In this document: piece after piece, positions 47,419 through 58,567 of the stretch
Position numbering within the stretch: the stretch's first letter is position 1
Layout: each line of letters starts with the position of its first letter
DNA from: Acephala macrosclerotiorum
Taxonomy: Eukaryota > Ascomycota > Leotiomycetes > Helotiales > Mollisiaceae
Direction of reading: 5' to 3'
DNA: 64,000 bases
Assembly (NCBI GenBank): GCA_014904845.1
Contig: MU119225.1
Span: 356,719-420,718, forward strand
The notes under the pieces: generated by a model
What the model saw: only the letters and a program-made list of their open reading frames with translations
What the model was told of the DNA's origin: nothing
Database searches by the model: none
Position numbers and translations under genes: made by a program

Positions 47419-48393
47419 CTAATCAGAATAAGGCTCTATAATCGTAGGCCAGATATGTAGCGGAGATCGATGTTCTAGTTTGAGGATGGGATCTGTTTTG
47501 CTGCGAACATCGTCAATGGAGCCACGTAGTCTCTCAAGCAACCCAGTGGTGTCACTCCTGGTTAAACCATGCTTCTCCGAGTATTCAGATGGACTGACCA
47601 GTTGCAATGGTACTGGTTTGCGAGGGCCCTTCAGTTGAAGATAGTCCTCGATCCAAAAATCTTCGGGCTCCCAGTAAACAGTCACTTCTTTGACCCCAGC
47701 CAAGTCCCACTTGTCCACTCCTACTTTCTCGGCAAACTCATCAACTTCAATCCACGAAATCGCAATGCAAGAGATAGGCATTCGTTCCAGTTGACGAAAC
47801 ATGGACTCGTTGAGGGCGATGCCAAAGATCTGGCGCTCCGATTCGAAAAACGGACATAGGATATCATAATTCCAGTTAACGTAGAATTGAGGCGGAGTTG
47901 TAATCTGGATGCGAGCGAGGCTATCGGTAGTTTCTTGATCGAAAAAGGTTCCGAGTCCAAGCTGGTAATTTTTGAGGCCGATGAGGCGGGCCTCCTTTGA
48001 CACGTGCAGAAGAGGAGGCGCGTTCCGACATAAGGTGCGGAAACGAATAGGGACCTCGTCGAATTCTTCATTCAAGTCTAGACTCATGGACGCAGAACAA
48101 CTCAAAACGGGGTGTATGTCGATGAGTCGTTTAACGCAGCAAACCTCTTCCCATATCTTGTGACGAAGCTCGGGAGGAAGCTTAGGGAAGCATGTGAATG
48201 ACATGGTTTCCGATCGACGTCGTTTTCTGAGGCTGGGCGGCGAGTGGGTGGATACCCTTCGATGCAGTACGGTACTTGTTGAATTCGAAGTGAGGGGAAA
48301 TGTCGTTGCCGACTCGACGCGGCTACGAGAAGCGCTCACCGAGAAACTGGCGCTTGACGCAAAAGACATTTCACGTGACCTCATGTTTCCCAT
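47419..48393 (-). CDS. 2EXR domain protein, array member 1
   Basis: A single frame of 324 residues. After a Ser/Arg-rich N-terminus of about 65 residues comes MSFTCFPKLPPELRHKIWEE, the F-box-like start of the fungal 2EXR domain, then APPLLHVSKEARLIGLKNYQLG and FYVNWNYDILCPFF. Family function is unknown; members are greatly expanded in Leotiomycetes and related fungi. The Met inside MSFTCF (about 48204) lines up with the start of the next copy, so translation could begin there and the Ser-rich part be optional. No introns. It is the best-preserved copy of three on the same strand. Confidence 0.83.
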   Translation of the reverse strand: MGNMRSREMSFASSASFSVSASRSRVESATTFPLTSNSTSTVLHRRVSTHSPPSLRKRRRSETMSFTCFPKLPPELRHKIWEEVCCVKRLIDIHPVLSCSASMSLDLNEEFDEVPIRFRTLCRNAPPLLHVSKEARLIGLKNYQLGLGTFFDQETTDSLARIQITTPPQFYVNWNYDILCPFFESERQIFGIALNESMFRQLERMPISCIAISWIEVDEFAEKVGVDKWDLAGVKEVTVYWEPEDFWIEDYLQLKGPRKPVPLQLVSPSEYSEKHGLTRSDTTGLLERLRGSIDDVRSKTDPILKLEHRSPLHIWPTIIEPYSD

Positions 48394-48760
48394 TCAATTT
48401 CTCTTATGTCTCTCTCTTTGCTCAGCAAATTAGAGACGTTGCTCAATAATGGTAAGGATATATCTTGCGTGAAGAGAAGAAGGCTCGAATGGTGGTAGTG
48501 GCGGGATGGGTGGTGCGACGGGCAAAGCCTTGCCGTGATCATCCTGCTCGTTAGGTTGAATGAAGAATCAGAGATGGGCTTATTATTGACCGTTCTCAAG
48601 ACTGGAGAGTGATATATGTACAGTAGAATGTGCCAGCGGCACAATGAGCACTTCTGCGGACCTGCCTTTAGCATAATTCCAAGCTTCCTCGGAGGTTGTC
48701 CACACGGACCACACTATAAATCTTTTTCTCGACGAAGATGGAGTTGAGGGCTGATGGCCT

Positions 48761-49546
48761 CTACTCATACGCCTGTATTACCATAGGTCTGAAATGCAGC
48801 GGAGACAGATGTGCTAGATTAAGGTTCGCCCTGGGAATATGTGCCTCAACATAGATGTAGAATATGCGCATGTGTAAGAACATTTCCTTGAGCCGTTGTG
48901 GAGTTGTAGGGAAGATGAGTCCTTCATGATATTGCTCCAGGCAGATGATTTGAAATGGTGTTGGTTTGCTGAGATGAGATGACTGATCGCGCCAAAAGTG
49001 CGGGGGCGTCCAGCACACAGTAACTTCTTTCCCAATCCCGAGCAACCTTTCTCCCACCCCACCCCAGTCGAAATGGCCAAGTTCATGCCATGGAATAGCA
49101 ATGCGAGACTCTGGCAATTGCTGCAATTGACGACAAATTGAATCAGCGACTATGTCGGCAGCACCCTCTCTTACCCATTCGATCAATGGATATATGATAT
49201 GATATTCCCAGTTGACATAAATCCTAGGCTCAGTGGTGATCTTGACAGAAGCGCCATCGACATCCCGGTTAAAGGAACTACTAAAGCCAAGCTCATAATA
49301 CTTGAAACCGATAAAACGAGACTCGCTTGACACGCGGAGAACAGAAGGCGCGTTTCGGGAGTATGCCCTAAAGGCAATCGTGACATCGTCAGACATCCCA
49401 TTATTCAGTTTCCGGATGAATGATAGGGACAATTGAGAGACTGCTAGTATAGGTCGGATGTCCAGTACTCGTTCGACTGAGCAAACATCTTCCCAGATTT
49501 GCTTGCGAAGTTCGCAAGAGAGCTTGAGGAAGGATGTGAATGACAT
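48761..49546 (-). CDS. 2EXR domain protein, array member 2
   Basis: A single frame of 261 residues starting MSFTSFLKLSCELRKQIWED, colinear with array member 1 throughout: APSVLRVSSESRFIGFKYYELG, IYVNWEYHIIYPLIEW, KEVTVCW and LHFRPMVIQAY match NAPPLLHVSKEARLIG, FYVNWNYDIL, KEVTVYW and LHIWPTIIEPY. PPEL is changed to SCEL at the F-box-like core, so binding may differ. The open frame is intact. It lies 367 bp upstream (5' side) of member 1 on the same strand. Role unknown. Confidence 0.82.
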   Translation of the reverse strand: MSFTSFLKLSCELRKQIWEDVCSVERVLDIRPILAVSQLSLSFIRKLNNGMSDDVTIAFRAYSRNAPSVLRVSSESRFIGFKYYELGFSSSFNRDVDGASVKITTEPRIYVNWEYHIIYPLIEWVREGAADIVADSICRQLQQLPESRIAIPWHELGHFDWGGVGERLLGIGKEVTVCWTPPHFWRDQSSHLSKPTPFQIICLEQYHEGLIFPTTPQRLKEMFLHMRIFYIYVEAHIPRANLNLAHLSPLHFRPMVIQAYE

Positions 49547-49999
49547 GCTTCCGGATCTGTGGTCGGCGTGGCGTTGTCGCTTGATGAGAAAATCGAGGAG
49601 GCTTGGTTGGGCTAAGGTACTGTATGCAGTAAAGCGAGATGATGTTAGCCAGCGATAGCTCTAGCTCTGGGAAAGTGAGTTGAGAAAGTCTAGGTGAAGT
49701 TGGGAGGTTGAGAACGCTGACTGGTGGTTTCTTGGCTGAAGTTTCAGTTGGCCCCTAATACTGTGTTCAACCGCCGGGCTGTCGGAACCCGGAATGAAAT
49801 TTCCATCCAAAGTGTTCAAAAGCGCTAGAAGACACGATGCAGGTACCAAAGATCACTAGCTACCGCTGATGGCCTCCATGACTTTGCCCACGTAGCCCCG
49901 CTTTCCTTTCCTGCCTTTGGTCGCAAATGATGCACAGATATGCTTTAGAAGATCGATATACAGACTCGCTAGGAATGATCTGAAACACGTCCTTGTATA

Positions 50000-50500
50000 T
50001 CAAACAAAAGTTTTGTCTACGCAAACTCTCGAAAGTACAGTAATAGCACACGTGAGAGAAGGAAACAAATTTGGAGACAACTTGGCCATAGATCGCTTTC
50101 GGTTCATCAATACTCCAGTCCACTGATCGACGGCCAGGTCACACTGAAGATTGGGGCAAATGATGTCGTGCTTCCAGTTAACGTAGATCTTGGGCTCTGT
50201 TGTGATAAGAAAGCGGGCACCCTGGCTCAGTTGATCGAATTCGGTACCGAAACTAAGTTCGTAATATTCGAGTCCAATCGTTCGTGCCTCTCTTGATGCG
50301 TGTAAGATAGGTGGGACTTTCTGACCATGACTGTGAAGAACGAAAGGGGCAGTGTCGCACTCTTCAAAAGACTGGCGCGAAGTGTCCAATGGCACTAGTG
50401 CCTTTACCTAAAGGTCGATGGTTCTTGGTACAGAGCAGGCCTCTTGCCAGACTTGACGCCGCAGCTCAGGAGGCAATTCTGGGAAACGTGTGAAGGACAT
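50000..50500 (-). pseudogene. 2EXR domain protein, array member 3, broken
   Basis: From ATG 50500 it reads MSFTRFPELPPELRRQVWQE, as in the other copies, then meets TAG at 50408-50410 after RTIDL. The same frame continues after the stop with VKALVPLDTSRQSF, PPILHASREARTIGLEYYEL and IYVNWKHDIICPNL, which align to the paralogues. Homology ends at about 50140 and the frame closes at 50000 with unrelated residues, so roughly the last 110 residues are missing. The TAG is one C-to-T step from CAG. The copy is both interrupted and truncated. Confidence 0.78.
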
Positions 50501-51032
50501 GTCCTTGGAGGCTGGGGAAATCCAATTACTGCCGTATTCACGAGACATTTTTTCTTGGCAGAAGTTGGACGTTGCTGGCTTTTGCTGGATGTGAAGATCA
50601 AGGGCTGTAAGTGTGTCGGATTGAGATCTCGATGTGCGATATAGAGGTAGTAGAGTGCCTACCACTGTTGACTGTCAAGGCAGCAGCGGGTAAGGTCTTC
50701 AGGAGGATAATGGGGTAGAATGTGCTCAATGTGAATGCGTGACGTTGAGGGCGCCGACGTCGAGGAAGAGTTTTCTCTAATGTCCTCGGAAGACAATTGT
50801 TCCCGTCGCTCAGTCCAGTAGCATGAACCCGAAAGTACGTCCCGGGGAGATGACTTTGATCAAGATTGATGTACTGTTGGGAAGTCAAGCTTCGAGGCTC
50901 AACAAGTTAACGTAGAAGATAAAGGAGATACACGTGACAAGACCCACTTAAAAGTTCCCAGCCTTCCAGCAGCCTCAAGCACAAACATTCCGAACACAAT
51001 TTCTCCCCGTCGACCACTTCACATTCTGCAAA
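50501..51032. other. Intergenic, promoter of the 27-kDa snRNP gene
   Basis: No gene supported. An ACACGTGAC E-box-like site lies about 100 bp before the snRNP start codon (near 50931), followed by a CA-rich leader. Confidence 0.4.
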
Positions 51033-52043
51033 ATGACAGAACCACCCTACAAGCGCGCGCGCCGCCCAGACAGCAAGCAAATGTGGGATGAATCAGACCG
51101 CCGCGCCCCAATACCCACCCGCGAGCGTGAAGAGCCCAGAGATCGAGACCGAGACAGGCGCGATGATTATGATAGACGCGAAGATCGGGACCGAGATCGC
51201 AATCGCAGATATAGGAGTCGATCGCCGCGCGATTCGAGAGGTGGGCGTGAGAGAGATAGGGATCGTGGCGGGAGAGATAGAGGGCGAGATGAGAGAGATG
51301 GAAGAGGAAATGGGAGAGGTAGAGATGATAAAGATGGTGAGTACTTTGCGCCCGGCGAGGATATGATGTTGGCGTTTAGAGGCAGGTCTAATGCTTCGCA
51401 AGATGGTGGGAGGTATGGACGTGGAGGGAGAAGAGATGAGGGACGGGGTGGGAGGGATAGGGATTCTGAGAGAGGTGAGTACAATGCTGGCCAGTCTATG
51501 GTCTTGGCTTTCAGAGGAAGGTCTAATGCTTGTCAAGATGGTGGACGAGACATGAGGAATAAGCCGAGAGAGAGATCACGATCGAGAGATAGGGCGAAAG
51601 AGTCGAAGAGAGATACCAGAAGTAGGAGTCCAAGAAGGGAGAGAGAACGAGATGTCAAGCCCAGAGAGCTGGAGAAGGACACCCCGAAACCGAGACTGGA
51701 TGAGGAGTTTACGAAGGATAGGACTGCTACGCCGCCTGTGAGCTTCAAGGTTGGTGGGCAGGATCATGACCGAATGGATGTTGATGGAGCAAGGAAAAGT
51801 GCCAAGCCCAAGAAGAAGGAAGTAGAGGAGGAGCCTGAGGAGGATGACGAGATTGTGGTTGAGGATGATGGTATGGCTGCTATGCAAGCAATGATGGGCT
51901 TTGGTGGATTCGGTACTACGCATCAGAAGAAGGTTGAAGGAAACAATGTTAGTGCTGTCAGAAAGGAGAAGAGAACCGAGTACAGACAGTACATGAATCG
52001 GGTTGGAGGATTCAATAGACCGCTGAGTCCAAGTAGGGACTAA
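51033..52043 (+). CDS. U4/U6.U5 tri-snRNP 27-kDa protein homologue
   Basis: It is read as one uninterrupted frame of 336 residues. The conserved C-terminal block MQAMMGFGGFGTTHQKKV, then VSAVRKEKRTEYRQYMNRVG and GFNRPLSP, is diagnostic of the SNRNP27 family, a component of the spliceosomal tri-snRNP that influences 5' splice-site choice. The N-terminal 200 residues are an Arg/Asp/Ser-rich (RS/RD) domain, as usual but long. An internal duplication of about 24 residues occurs (GEYFAPGEDMMLAFRGRS and GEYNAGQSMVLAFRGRS). Each copy starts at GTGAGTAC and contains a downstream TTTAG or TTTCAG, so one or both segments may in reality be introns of 43 and 40 nt. Confidence 0.87.
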   Translation: MTEPPYKRARRPDSKQMWDESDRRAPIPTREREEPRDRDRDRRDDYDRREDRDRDRNRRYRSRSPRDSRGGRERDRDRGGRDRGRDERDGRGNGRGRDDKDGEYFAPGEDMMLAFRGRSNASQDGGRYGRGGRRDEGRGGRDRDSERGEYNAGQSMVLAFRGRSNACQDGGRDMRNKPRERSRSRDRAKESKRDTRSRSPRRERERDVKPRELEKDTPKPRLDEEFTKDRTATPPVSFKVGGQDHDRMDVDGARKSAKPKKKEVEEEPEEDDEIVVEDDGMAAMQAMMGFGGFGTTHQKKVEGNNVSAVRKEKRTEYRQYMNRVGGFNRPLSPSRD

Positions 52044-52354
52044 GGAGACATGTCTTGTGGCATTTTAGTGGCATACTGCATCCTGTGTGTATCCGTCTTG
52101 TGGGCCTTTATTAGTGTTGAGCCACTCTTCCGCAGGAAGTCAACACCAAACATTCTGCATCTAGTCAGGACCTGGAAAACTTACCCCCAGAAAATATAAA
52201 ACCTAACCAAACACAGTACAATCCCCGTGTATTCGTCTAAAGGCTTTCAAAAGATGCGACTAAAGTCATGGGACTACTCCGGGCCTTGGGCTGTGCTGCC
52301 GCAAACGTTGGTATATATTTAAGTAAGCATTACTACAGCATCCAATCAACAAAA
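52044..52354. other. Intergenic between the snRNP gene and tRNA-Gln
   Basis: 3' flank of the snRNP gene; nothing else recognised. Confidence 0.4.
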
Positions 52355-52445
52355 GGCACTTTAGTGTAGTGGTTTAGCACGTCGGATTCTGAATTTACTC
52401 AGTTCATGAGTTCCGGAGTCCTGGGTTCGACTCCCAGAAGAGCCT
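52355..52445 (+). tRNA. tRNA-Gln (anticodon CTG) with an intron of about 18 nt
   Basis: Acceptor arm GGCACTT pairs with AAGAGCC (one A-A mismatch at the fourth pair), discriminator T. The D arm is GTGTAGTGGTTTAGCAC. Anticodon stem TCGGA/TCCGG encloses loop TTCTGA, with CTG at the anticodon. An intron of about 18 nt interrupts after position 37, the canonical place for nuclear tRNA introns. The T arm CTGGG-TTCGACT-CCCAG is perfect and holds the internal B box. Confidence 0.9.
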
Positions 52446-52980
52446 CTGCAAACGGACCAGCAAGTCTGGTTCTCTTTTTTCTTTCTTTTTCTTCCGCTAA
52501 TATTTCGGCCAAAGATAATTATCTACATCCTGTCTTAACCGGGTCAACATCGGCTAATTGTACTTGCCTTTTAGATGTACTTAAATCAGAAGGTAGGTCG
52601 GCACTTCGTTGTCTTGCAAAAGGGCAAGTCTTGGCGAGCCGTAGCCTTGCGAACGCGTACGCTGGGAAAGCTTCGCTTTTGCAAAACGCGGCCACAACAT
52701 TTGAATAAGGTAATGATTTGGATTGAAAATGCAAAGCTTGGTTACTCTCTAACAAAGTATCATGTTTTGACCAGATTGCAATCCATAACCCCTTAACGGC
52801 TCCCGGCCAGCCTTCCCACCAGCCTTGCGCCACAGGCTGAACTCGCGTAACCGCAACGGTGTCTTCAAGCCCTGCCCCAACTTTTTCGTAACCACCCTCT
52901 TAAAAAGTAACAGCGTCCTCCCGAGCTCCCTCTTTATTCCTGGAGCTCTGGAAAGCTATTCTCTTCATCATTGAGGCGCC
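52446..52980. other. Intergenic, promoter of the glucosidase gene
   Basis: A T-rich tract just after the tRNA (CTCTTTTTTCTTTCTTTTT near 52472) can terminate RNA polymerase III. Otherwise nothing recognised. Confidence 0.45.
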
Positions 52981-55585
52981 ATGCAGCTCCTCAATCCTTT
53001 ATCGCTGCTGACGGCGGCTCTGGTCGCTGCTTCGTCGGGCGCGGCTGAAACAGATACTGCAATTCTGTATAAAGAGATTGCGAGGAATACGAACCAAAGC
53101 TTGCTATGGGGTCCTTACCGACCGAATTTGTATTTTGGGGTCAGACCAAGGATTCCTAGGAGTTTGATGGGTGGTTTGATGTGGTCGAAAGTAGACAATT
53201 TTCAAGATGTGCAGCAGAGTAAGTGGCCTCGTTATCTCGGCATTTAGTAGAGATATTGGTTGGCAGATGCTAATTGAAGTCGCAGACATGAGACATACCT
53301 GCGAGCAGGGCGATAACATGCGGGGGTATGGTTGGGATGAGTACGACGCGCGGACTGGAGGGAAGCAGACCATCTACGATGAGGGCAATGGAATCGATAT
53401 CACAACTACATTCGTTAAGATCCCTGGTGGAAGTAACGGAGGTAGCTGGGCCACAAGAGTACGAGGAACTGCGAGGAAAGATTCACCGCCAGATTTGAAG
53501 ACAACCATAATATTTTATGCTTCTCTAGAGGGTCTGGGAAGCCTCGAGGTCGAGAACGACGAAGATGTTGGTTACGAGGCCGATGTGACCTTGAAGGGAG
53601 ACTCTCAAGGCCTTGGAGAGTACAAGTTGACTGTCACTGGTGGAAGAGGATACCATCCGAAGCCAATGCATCCTGCGGACGATGAGAAGCCACTTGACCG
53701 GACGCTGGTGAACTCAATCACGGTCCCAGAACAAGCTATCTGGCAAGCGAAGCCAATCCTTTTCAAGATGCTGAAGGATCAAATTGATCAGTATCTGGAG
53801 AAGTACGGCGAGGAAAATGCCCCACCACCATGGCAGACATACACCATCATCAACAAACCAGGTCCTGGCAACATGCATATGATCCAGAAAGTGTTCGAGG
53901 GGAACTTCGAATTCGACATCATATTCAACAGTGGCTCAGCTGGAAAAGTGTACACCAGCCAAGATGTAACAGGCTTCATTGAGAAATCTACCAACGCTTT
54001 CTGGGAAAGATTCATTGCTACCTTTGATCTCCAGCCTCCATTCGCCATTGAAAAACTCCAGCGATTCTCGAGCAATCTATTCTCCAATCTCATTGGCGGA
54101 CTGGGATACTTCTATGGTGATTCTGTCGTTGACAGGTCATATGCACCAGAATACGACGAGGAGAACGAGGGATTCCATACTGAGACTGCCGAAGCCCGAG
54201 GTCGAAAGCAGGAGAAGCTCGAAGGTCCTACAGAGCTTTACACCACCGTCCCATCTCGCTCGTTCTTCCCTCGAGGCTTTCTCTGGGATGAAGGCTTCCA
54301 CCTGATGCCGATTGTTGATTGGGATCTGGATCTTGCACTTGAGATCGTCAAGTCTTGGTTCAGCCTGATTGACGATGATGGCTGGATCGGACGTGAACAA
54401 ATCCTTGGCGCAGAAGCACGCAGCAAGGTGCCACAAGAGTTCCAAGTCCAGTATCCCCACTATGCAAACCCTCCTACCCTGTTCTTCATCATCGACTCTT
54501 TCATCACTAAGCTCGGTGCTTTGAACGGCACAACAGGAGGCGACAAGACCAATACCGCGAGCCTCGGTGCCAAGCCAAACTCAGTTCATCTCCGTAGCCC
54601 AGAACTCGGTCTCCAATATCTCACAGAACTCTACCCCAAGCTCAAGAAGCACTACTACTGGTTCCGCAAAACCCAATTTGGCGACTTGAAGTCCTACGAC
54701 CGCGACGCCTTCTCCACCAAAGAAGCCTACCGCTGGCGCGGACGCTCCGAACGCCACATTCTAACTTCCGGTCTAGACGATTATCCCCGTCCCCAACCAC
54801 CACACCCAGGAGAGCTACACGTCGATCTCATCTCCTGGATGGGCATGATGACCAAATCACTAAAGAACATAGCCTCGCTCCTCAAATACGAAGATGACGT
54901 CAAAGAATTAACAACCATCGAGACCGCAATCCTCCGCAACATCGATGATCTTCATTGGAGCGAGAAAGAGAAATGCTACTGCGATGCTACGATCGATGAT
55001 TTCGAAGAGAATCTACTCATTTGTCATAAAGGCTATATCTCTCTCTTCCCGTTCTTGACTGGACTTGTTGATCCGAAGAGCGACAAGTTGGGTCATATAC
55101 TTAAGCTTTTGGGTGATGAGAATGAGCTTTGGTCTGAGTTTGGGATTAGAAGTTTGAGTAAGAGTGATCCGTTCTATGGTACGGATGAGAATTATTGGAG
55201 AGGTCCGATTTGGATGAATATGAACTACCTTGCTCTTGTTCAACTCTTAGTACGCCCCCTTTTCCTTCCCCTTTGCCCATCCCCTCCCCCCATTCCATTC
55301 ACCCTCACATCTGACTAAAATCTCTCACAGAAATACGCACAAACTCCCGGCCCGCACCAAGAAACCGCCAAAGACCTCTACACCCACCTCCGCCTCAACC
55401 TCGTAAAAACCGTCTTCGACTCCTGGCAAGAAACAGGTTTCGCATGGGAGCAATATAACCCTGAAACAGGGAAGGGACAGAGAACGCAGCATTTTACGGG
55501 GTGGACGAGTCTTGTTGTCAAGATTATGGGGATGCCGGATTTGAGTGGGGGGACGATTGGGGTGGAGGGGCATGATGAGTTGTGA
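52981..55585 (+). CDS. Mannosyl-oligosaccharide glucosidase (glucosidase I, GH63)
   Basis: Exons 52981-53218, 53286-55249 and 55331-55585 total 818 residues with closed phases. It removes the outermost glucose from the N-glycan precursor in the ER. The N-terminus (MQLLNPLSLLTAALVAAS) is a signal peptide or anchor. Then come SLLWGPYRPNLYFGVRPR, GYGWDEYDARTGG and, in the catalytic (alpha/alpha)6 domain, SRSFFPRGFLWDEGFHLMPI, WDLDLALEIVKSW, DDGWIGREQILG and, near the end, GPIWMNMNYLALVQLL and TGFAWEQYNPETGKG, all diagnostic of eukaryotic GH63 (yeast Cwh41, human MOGS). The usual length is 810-840, so it is complete. The two introns are 67 and 81 nt. Confidence 0.95.
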
Positions 55586-56798
55586 TTGAAAGAGAGGGGC
55601 ACTTGAACGTCGAAATCCATTTACCTGGGATTGGCAAGCGGGGTGTATTTGTATGTATATAAATACATGGGTTTCGAAAAGTTCACAAATACGAAGTCTT
55701 TGTTTAATCCTTAAATCTAGAAAGCTGAACGTTGCGTGCATTCTTCCAGATTCTCGTGCCCTCAACGCGTTATTGTGTTGTTTAAATATAAACAGAACCA
55801 ATCAGCAAAATGAAGTCTCCGTGAACACTGCTGAGTCACAAAGTATGCTGGATCGTGATTCAAATGTGCTAGGAGGACGATGTATTAGGAAGAGAGTAGA
55901 GAAGAACGAGACGTATGTGTTCGAGAACAGATGCATGGAGTACAGATGAGACTGCATTCCGTGTGCTACGACTGTTGCAAATGAGATATCAAATCTTACC
56001 TTGATGTGTTTTGACGAGATGATGATGGATGGAGAAATATCCCGACGCAGGCAACTTAACTACTATCTCGATATTCTCCTTGGTAAAGTGATCCAAGGTT
56101 CCTCATCGCTGATTTCCAGCAGTCACTGAGTCCAGGGATCTAGATGTGGGGGCATTCAACCAGAGCTTTTCCACTTTTTAATATACTCAAAAAGTGAGAA
56201 AGCTGTTTTCAGCGCTCCCTTAGGATTGCATTGAATCATAAACCAGAAGATTTTGTTGGATGTATCTGCAATATCAGATCCCAAAGATCTAGACACAATA
56301 TTTTGCCTTCACATTTCGCACATCGAGTTCAAGAGCGCAATTTTTTTTGACAATAGAATTGTGCGATCTTTTTCTCGCGCAGAGTAGACTAGCTAATCTG
56401 CATGTGTGCAATGAGGGGACATCTTGCGATTATTCAAGTGTTCGTCATCGCTAGGGGTATCTTCGTAAAAGAGATGCAGCAGGTGGGTATCTCAACACAA
56501 AACAAATGAGAATCGTAAGTCCTCATACTCCAAGCGCCATTTTCCGGAGTTTGTACGACCATGGGAGGCGCAAGTCATGCTGCGAGAGTTGTACAAGAGA
56601 AGGGAAGTAGCCTAGAATGAAGAGGCGCAAAAAAGATATGCTCCTGGTTGCTTGCCAGAATGTACTTCCCTTTTCCGAAGACACTATGAACCAAATGTCC
56701 GAAATTCTCGAACTCGTCGAGTGGTAACGACAATATCCTCGTGAATGCGGATGGCGTGGTGGTACGTCGTGATGTTCAGCATATTCATCTCCTTTGGA
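55586..56798. other. Gene-free stretch
   Basis: About 1.2 kb with only short, unsupported open frames (for example 55653-55949). No tRNA-like or repeat structure was noticed. Confidence 0.45.
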
Positions 56799-57867
56799 TC
56801 AACGCTGGAGTTCGTCGGTACTGTCAAGATCCATCACATCCTGCTTCTCATCTTGTTGCTCTTGAACCCGCTGATGACCATCCAAAGGAGTAGCTTCGTG
56901 GCTGCTCTGATGGCTGCCGTTTTGTTGATCGTTTCCGCGGGAAGGAGTACGTGAAGCTGACTTGATGGCGTACCAACGGCCTGGGTCAGCGTTCTTGCCG
57001 GAAGGACTGAACATAATAGGCTCCTCATCATTAATTTCGCCTTTCCGGTGGTAGTTGAATCGATTTGGTCGGTGAAGTAGGCTTGGAGTGTTTTGGTCCT
57101 GGCCATCATCTGTAGAAGTGCTGCCGTTGCCAGAGAACTTGACCGGATATGTATTGCTGACTTGGGAATCGCTCATATGGCCGTGTCCGGGCGAAGGTTC
57201 TTGGACACCATTTTCGCCTTTCTGACTACCAAGAGACTTTGGAGTTTCAGCAATCCGGGATTGCTCCTCAGAGATCTCATCCTGTTCTTCCATCTCTTGC
57301 TCTCGTGCCTCCTCTTCAGCCTGAATAGCCTCAGCTTCAGCTCTAGCTTTATCAATCTCCTCCAACTCCGGCCAGTCCTGGTAGAGCTTCCATTTGATGT
57401 ACTCATCGAATTCGCCAGCATTGTGTTTGCGAAAAGCTTCCCGAGCTTGACGCTGCCATTCAGGGTCGTGAAAACCATTTCGACCGTCGCGTTGGAAGTT
57501 GGCGATGGCTCGATCAGCTCTGCCGGACTGAGAGATGATTTTTCTGTGCTTCTCAGCCAGGTCTGGTCGTATTTGCTCGATGAGCAGCTTCGACTCGTTT
57601 GAACAAAACATATGCTACATGAATTAGAAACCGAACTTGAGCTTAGAAAGTGGATGGGCGGCTCACCTTTACTTTAGTAGTTGCATTCGAATCGTACCAT
57701 TCGTGATCAGGGTCTGCCAGTAGCTCTTCCGCTGTCTTTTGTCGTCGTGTCTTGCCCCGAGTAGTTCTAGTGGTCTTGGTAGGTGGTTCCTTCGTGGATT
57801 TCTCGCCGTATCCATCATCATCATAAGGCCTCGTTGCAGTACGCTTGCGGGCGCTGGATCGCTGCAT
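56799..57867 (-). CDS. Uncharacterised basic/acidic protein, probably nuclear
   Basis: Two exons, 57867-57667 and 57614-56799, separated by a 52-nt intron, give 338 residues. ATG 57867 is preferred over the upstream 58047 because MQRSSARKRTATRPYDDD opens a basic nuclear-localisation-like region (TRTTRGKTRRQKTAEELL). The middle has DPDHEWYDSNATTKVK, LLIEQIRPDLAEKHRKII and FHDPEWQRQAREAFRKHNAGEFDEYI, followed by an acidic coiled coil (EEIDKARAEAEAIQAEEEAREQ) and a polar low-complexity tail. The LL-D-P...W-Q...G-E-F-D pattern recalls the Asx homology domain, but that is a weak resemblance. Function unassigned; a chromatin role would be conjecture. Confidence 0.75.
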
Positions 57868-58567
57868 TTTGAAGTCGTTGTTGGTGTCAATGGGGGCAGT
57901 GACTGCAGATTGTTGAAGAAAGTTGACGCACAAATTCAGCCTTTTGTGCCAGGCGAGGCTGAGGCAAAAAGCGGGTCCAGCACAAGCAACTGCGGGATCG
58001 TCCGTCGAGCTTCGAGAAAACGTCCCTTTGTCTTTCAACGTTTCCAAAGTCAGAATACGCCAGAAGTGTCACAGCTTTTAGACGTACTTCGAGTTTTGAG
58101 CTTGAGGAAGGAAGTCGGTGCCTTCAGTGGCCAGTTTTAAATGAAGGTTCTCAATAAAAGACTTCTTAAATGCAAAGAATGCAACTGATTTCACAAAGAT
58201 ACTGAAGAACCAAGACTTCTCTCTCATTCATACAACATATTCACATGCACGTGCTGTATTTGCCAACAAACCTCGTCAGAAAACCCCTCTTGAGGAGCCC
58301 CTATTGCCTTTCGTCTATTAGCCGGGGTTTCTTCGAACAAGTGTCAAGCGGCCGCACCGACCGACGCGCCGCCATTCCGTGTCCTTTAGCTCTGTACCTG
58401 GTAGCTTGACATTTAATCTATCTTCTGCACACCACGAATCCCATTGACTGTCTTTTCCATACTGCAAGGTGTCTTCACGCTCTCCTACCAAGTCTCATTG
58501 TGTGGACTATCTGCGACCAGGAAAGTCTTCTCTCAACGCGTCCGACAACTGTGTGGAGGTGTGAAAG
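57868..58567. other. Divergent intergenic region
   Basis: Shared upstream region of the nuclear-type gene (minus) and SEC22 (plus). The upstream open frame to 58047 could encode an N-terminal extension of the minus-strand gene. No clear promoter element recognised. Confidence 0.4.

Noticed and set aside
51093..51536. Minus-strand frames opposite the RS domain
   Set aside because: Produced by the Arg/Asp codon repeats of the snRNP gene on the plus strand.
57093..57602. Plus-strand frame of 169 codons, hydrophobic
   Set aside because: Antisense of the acidic coiled coil of the minus-strand gene; its hydrophobicity comes from complementing Glu/Lys codons.
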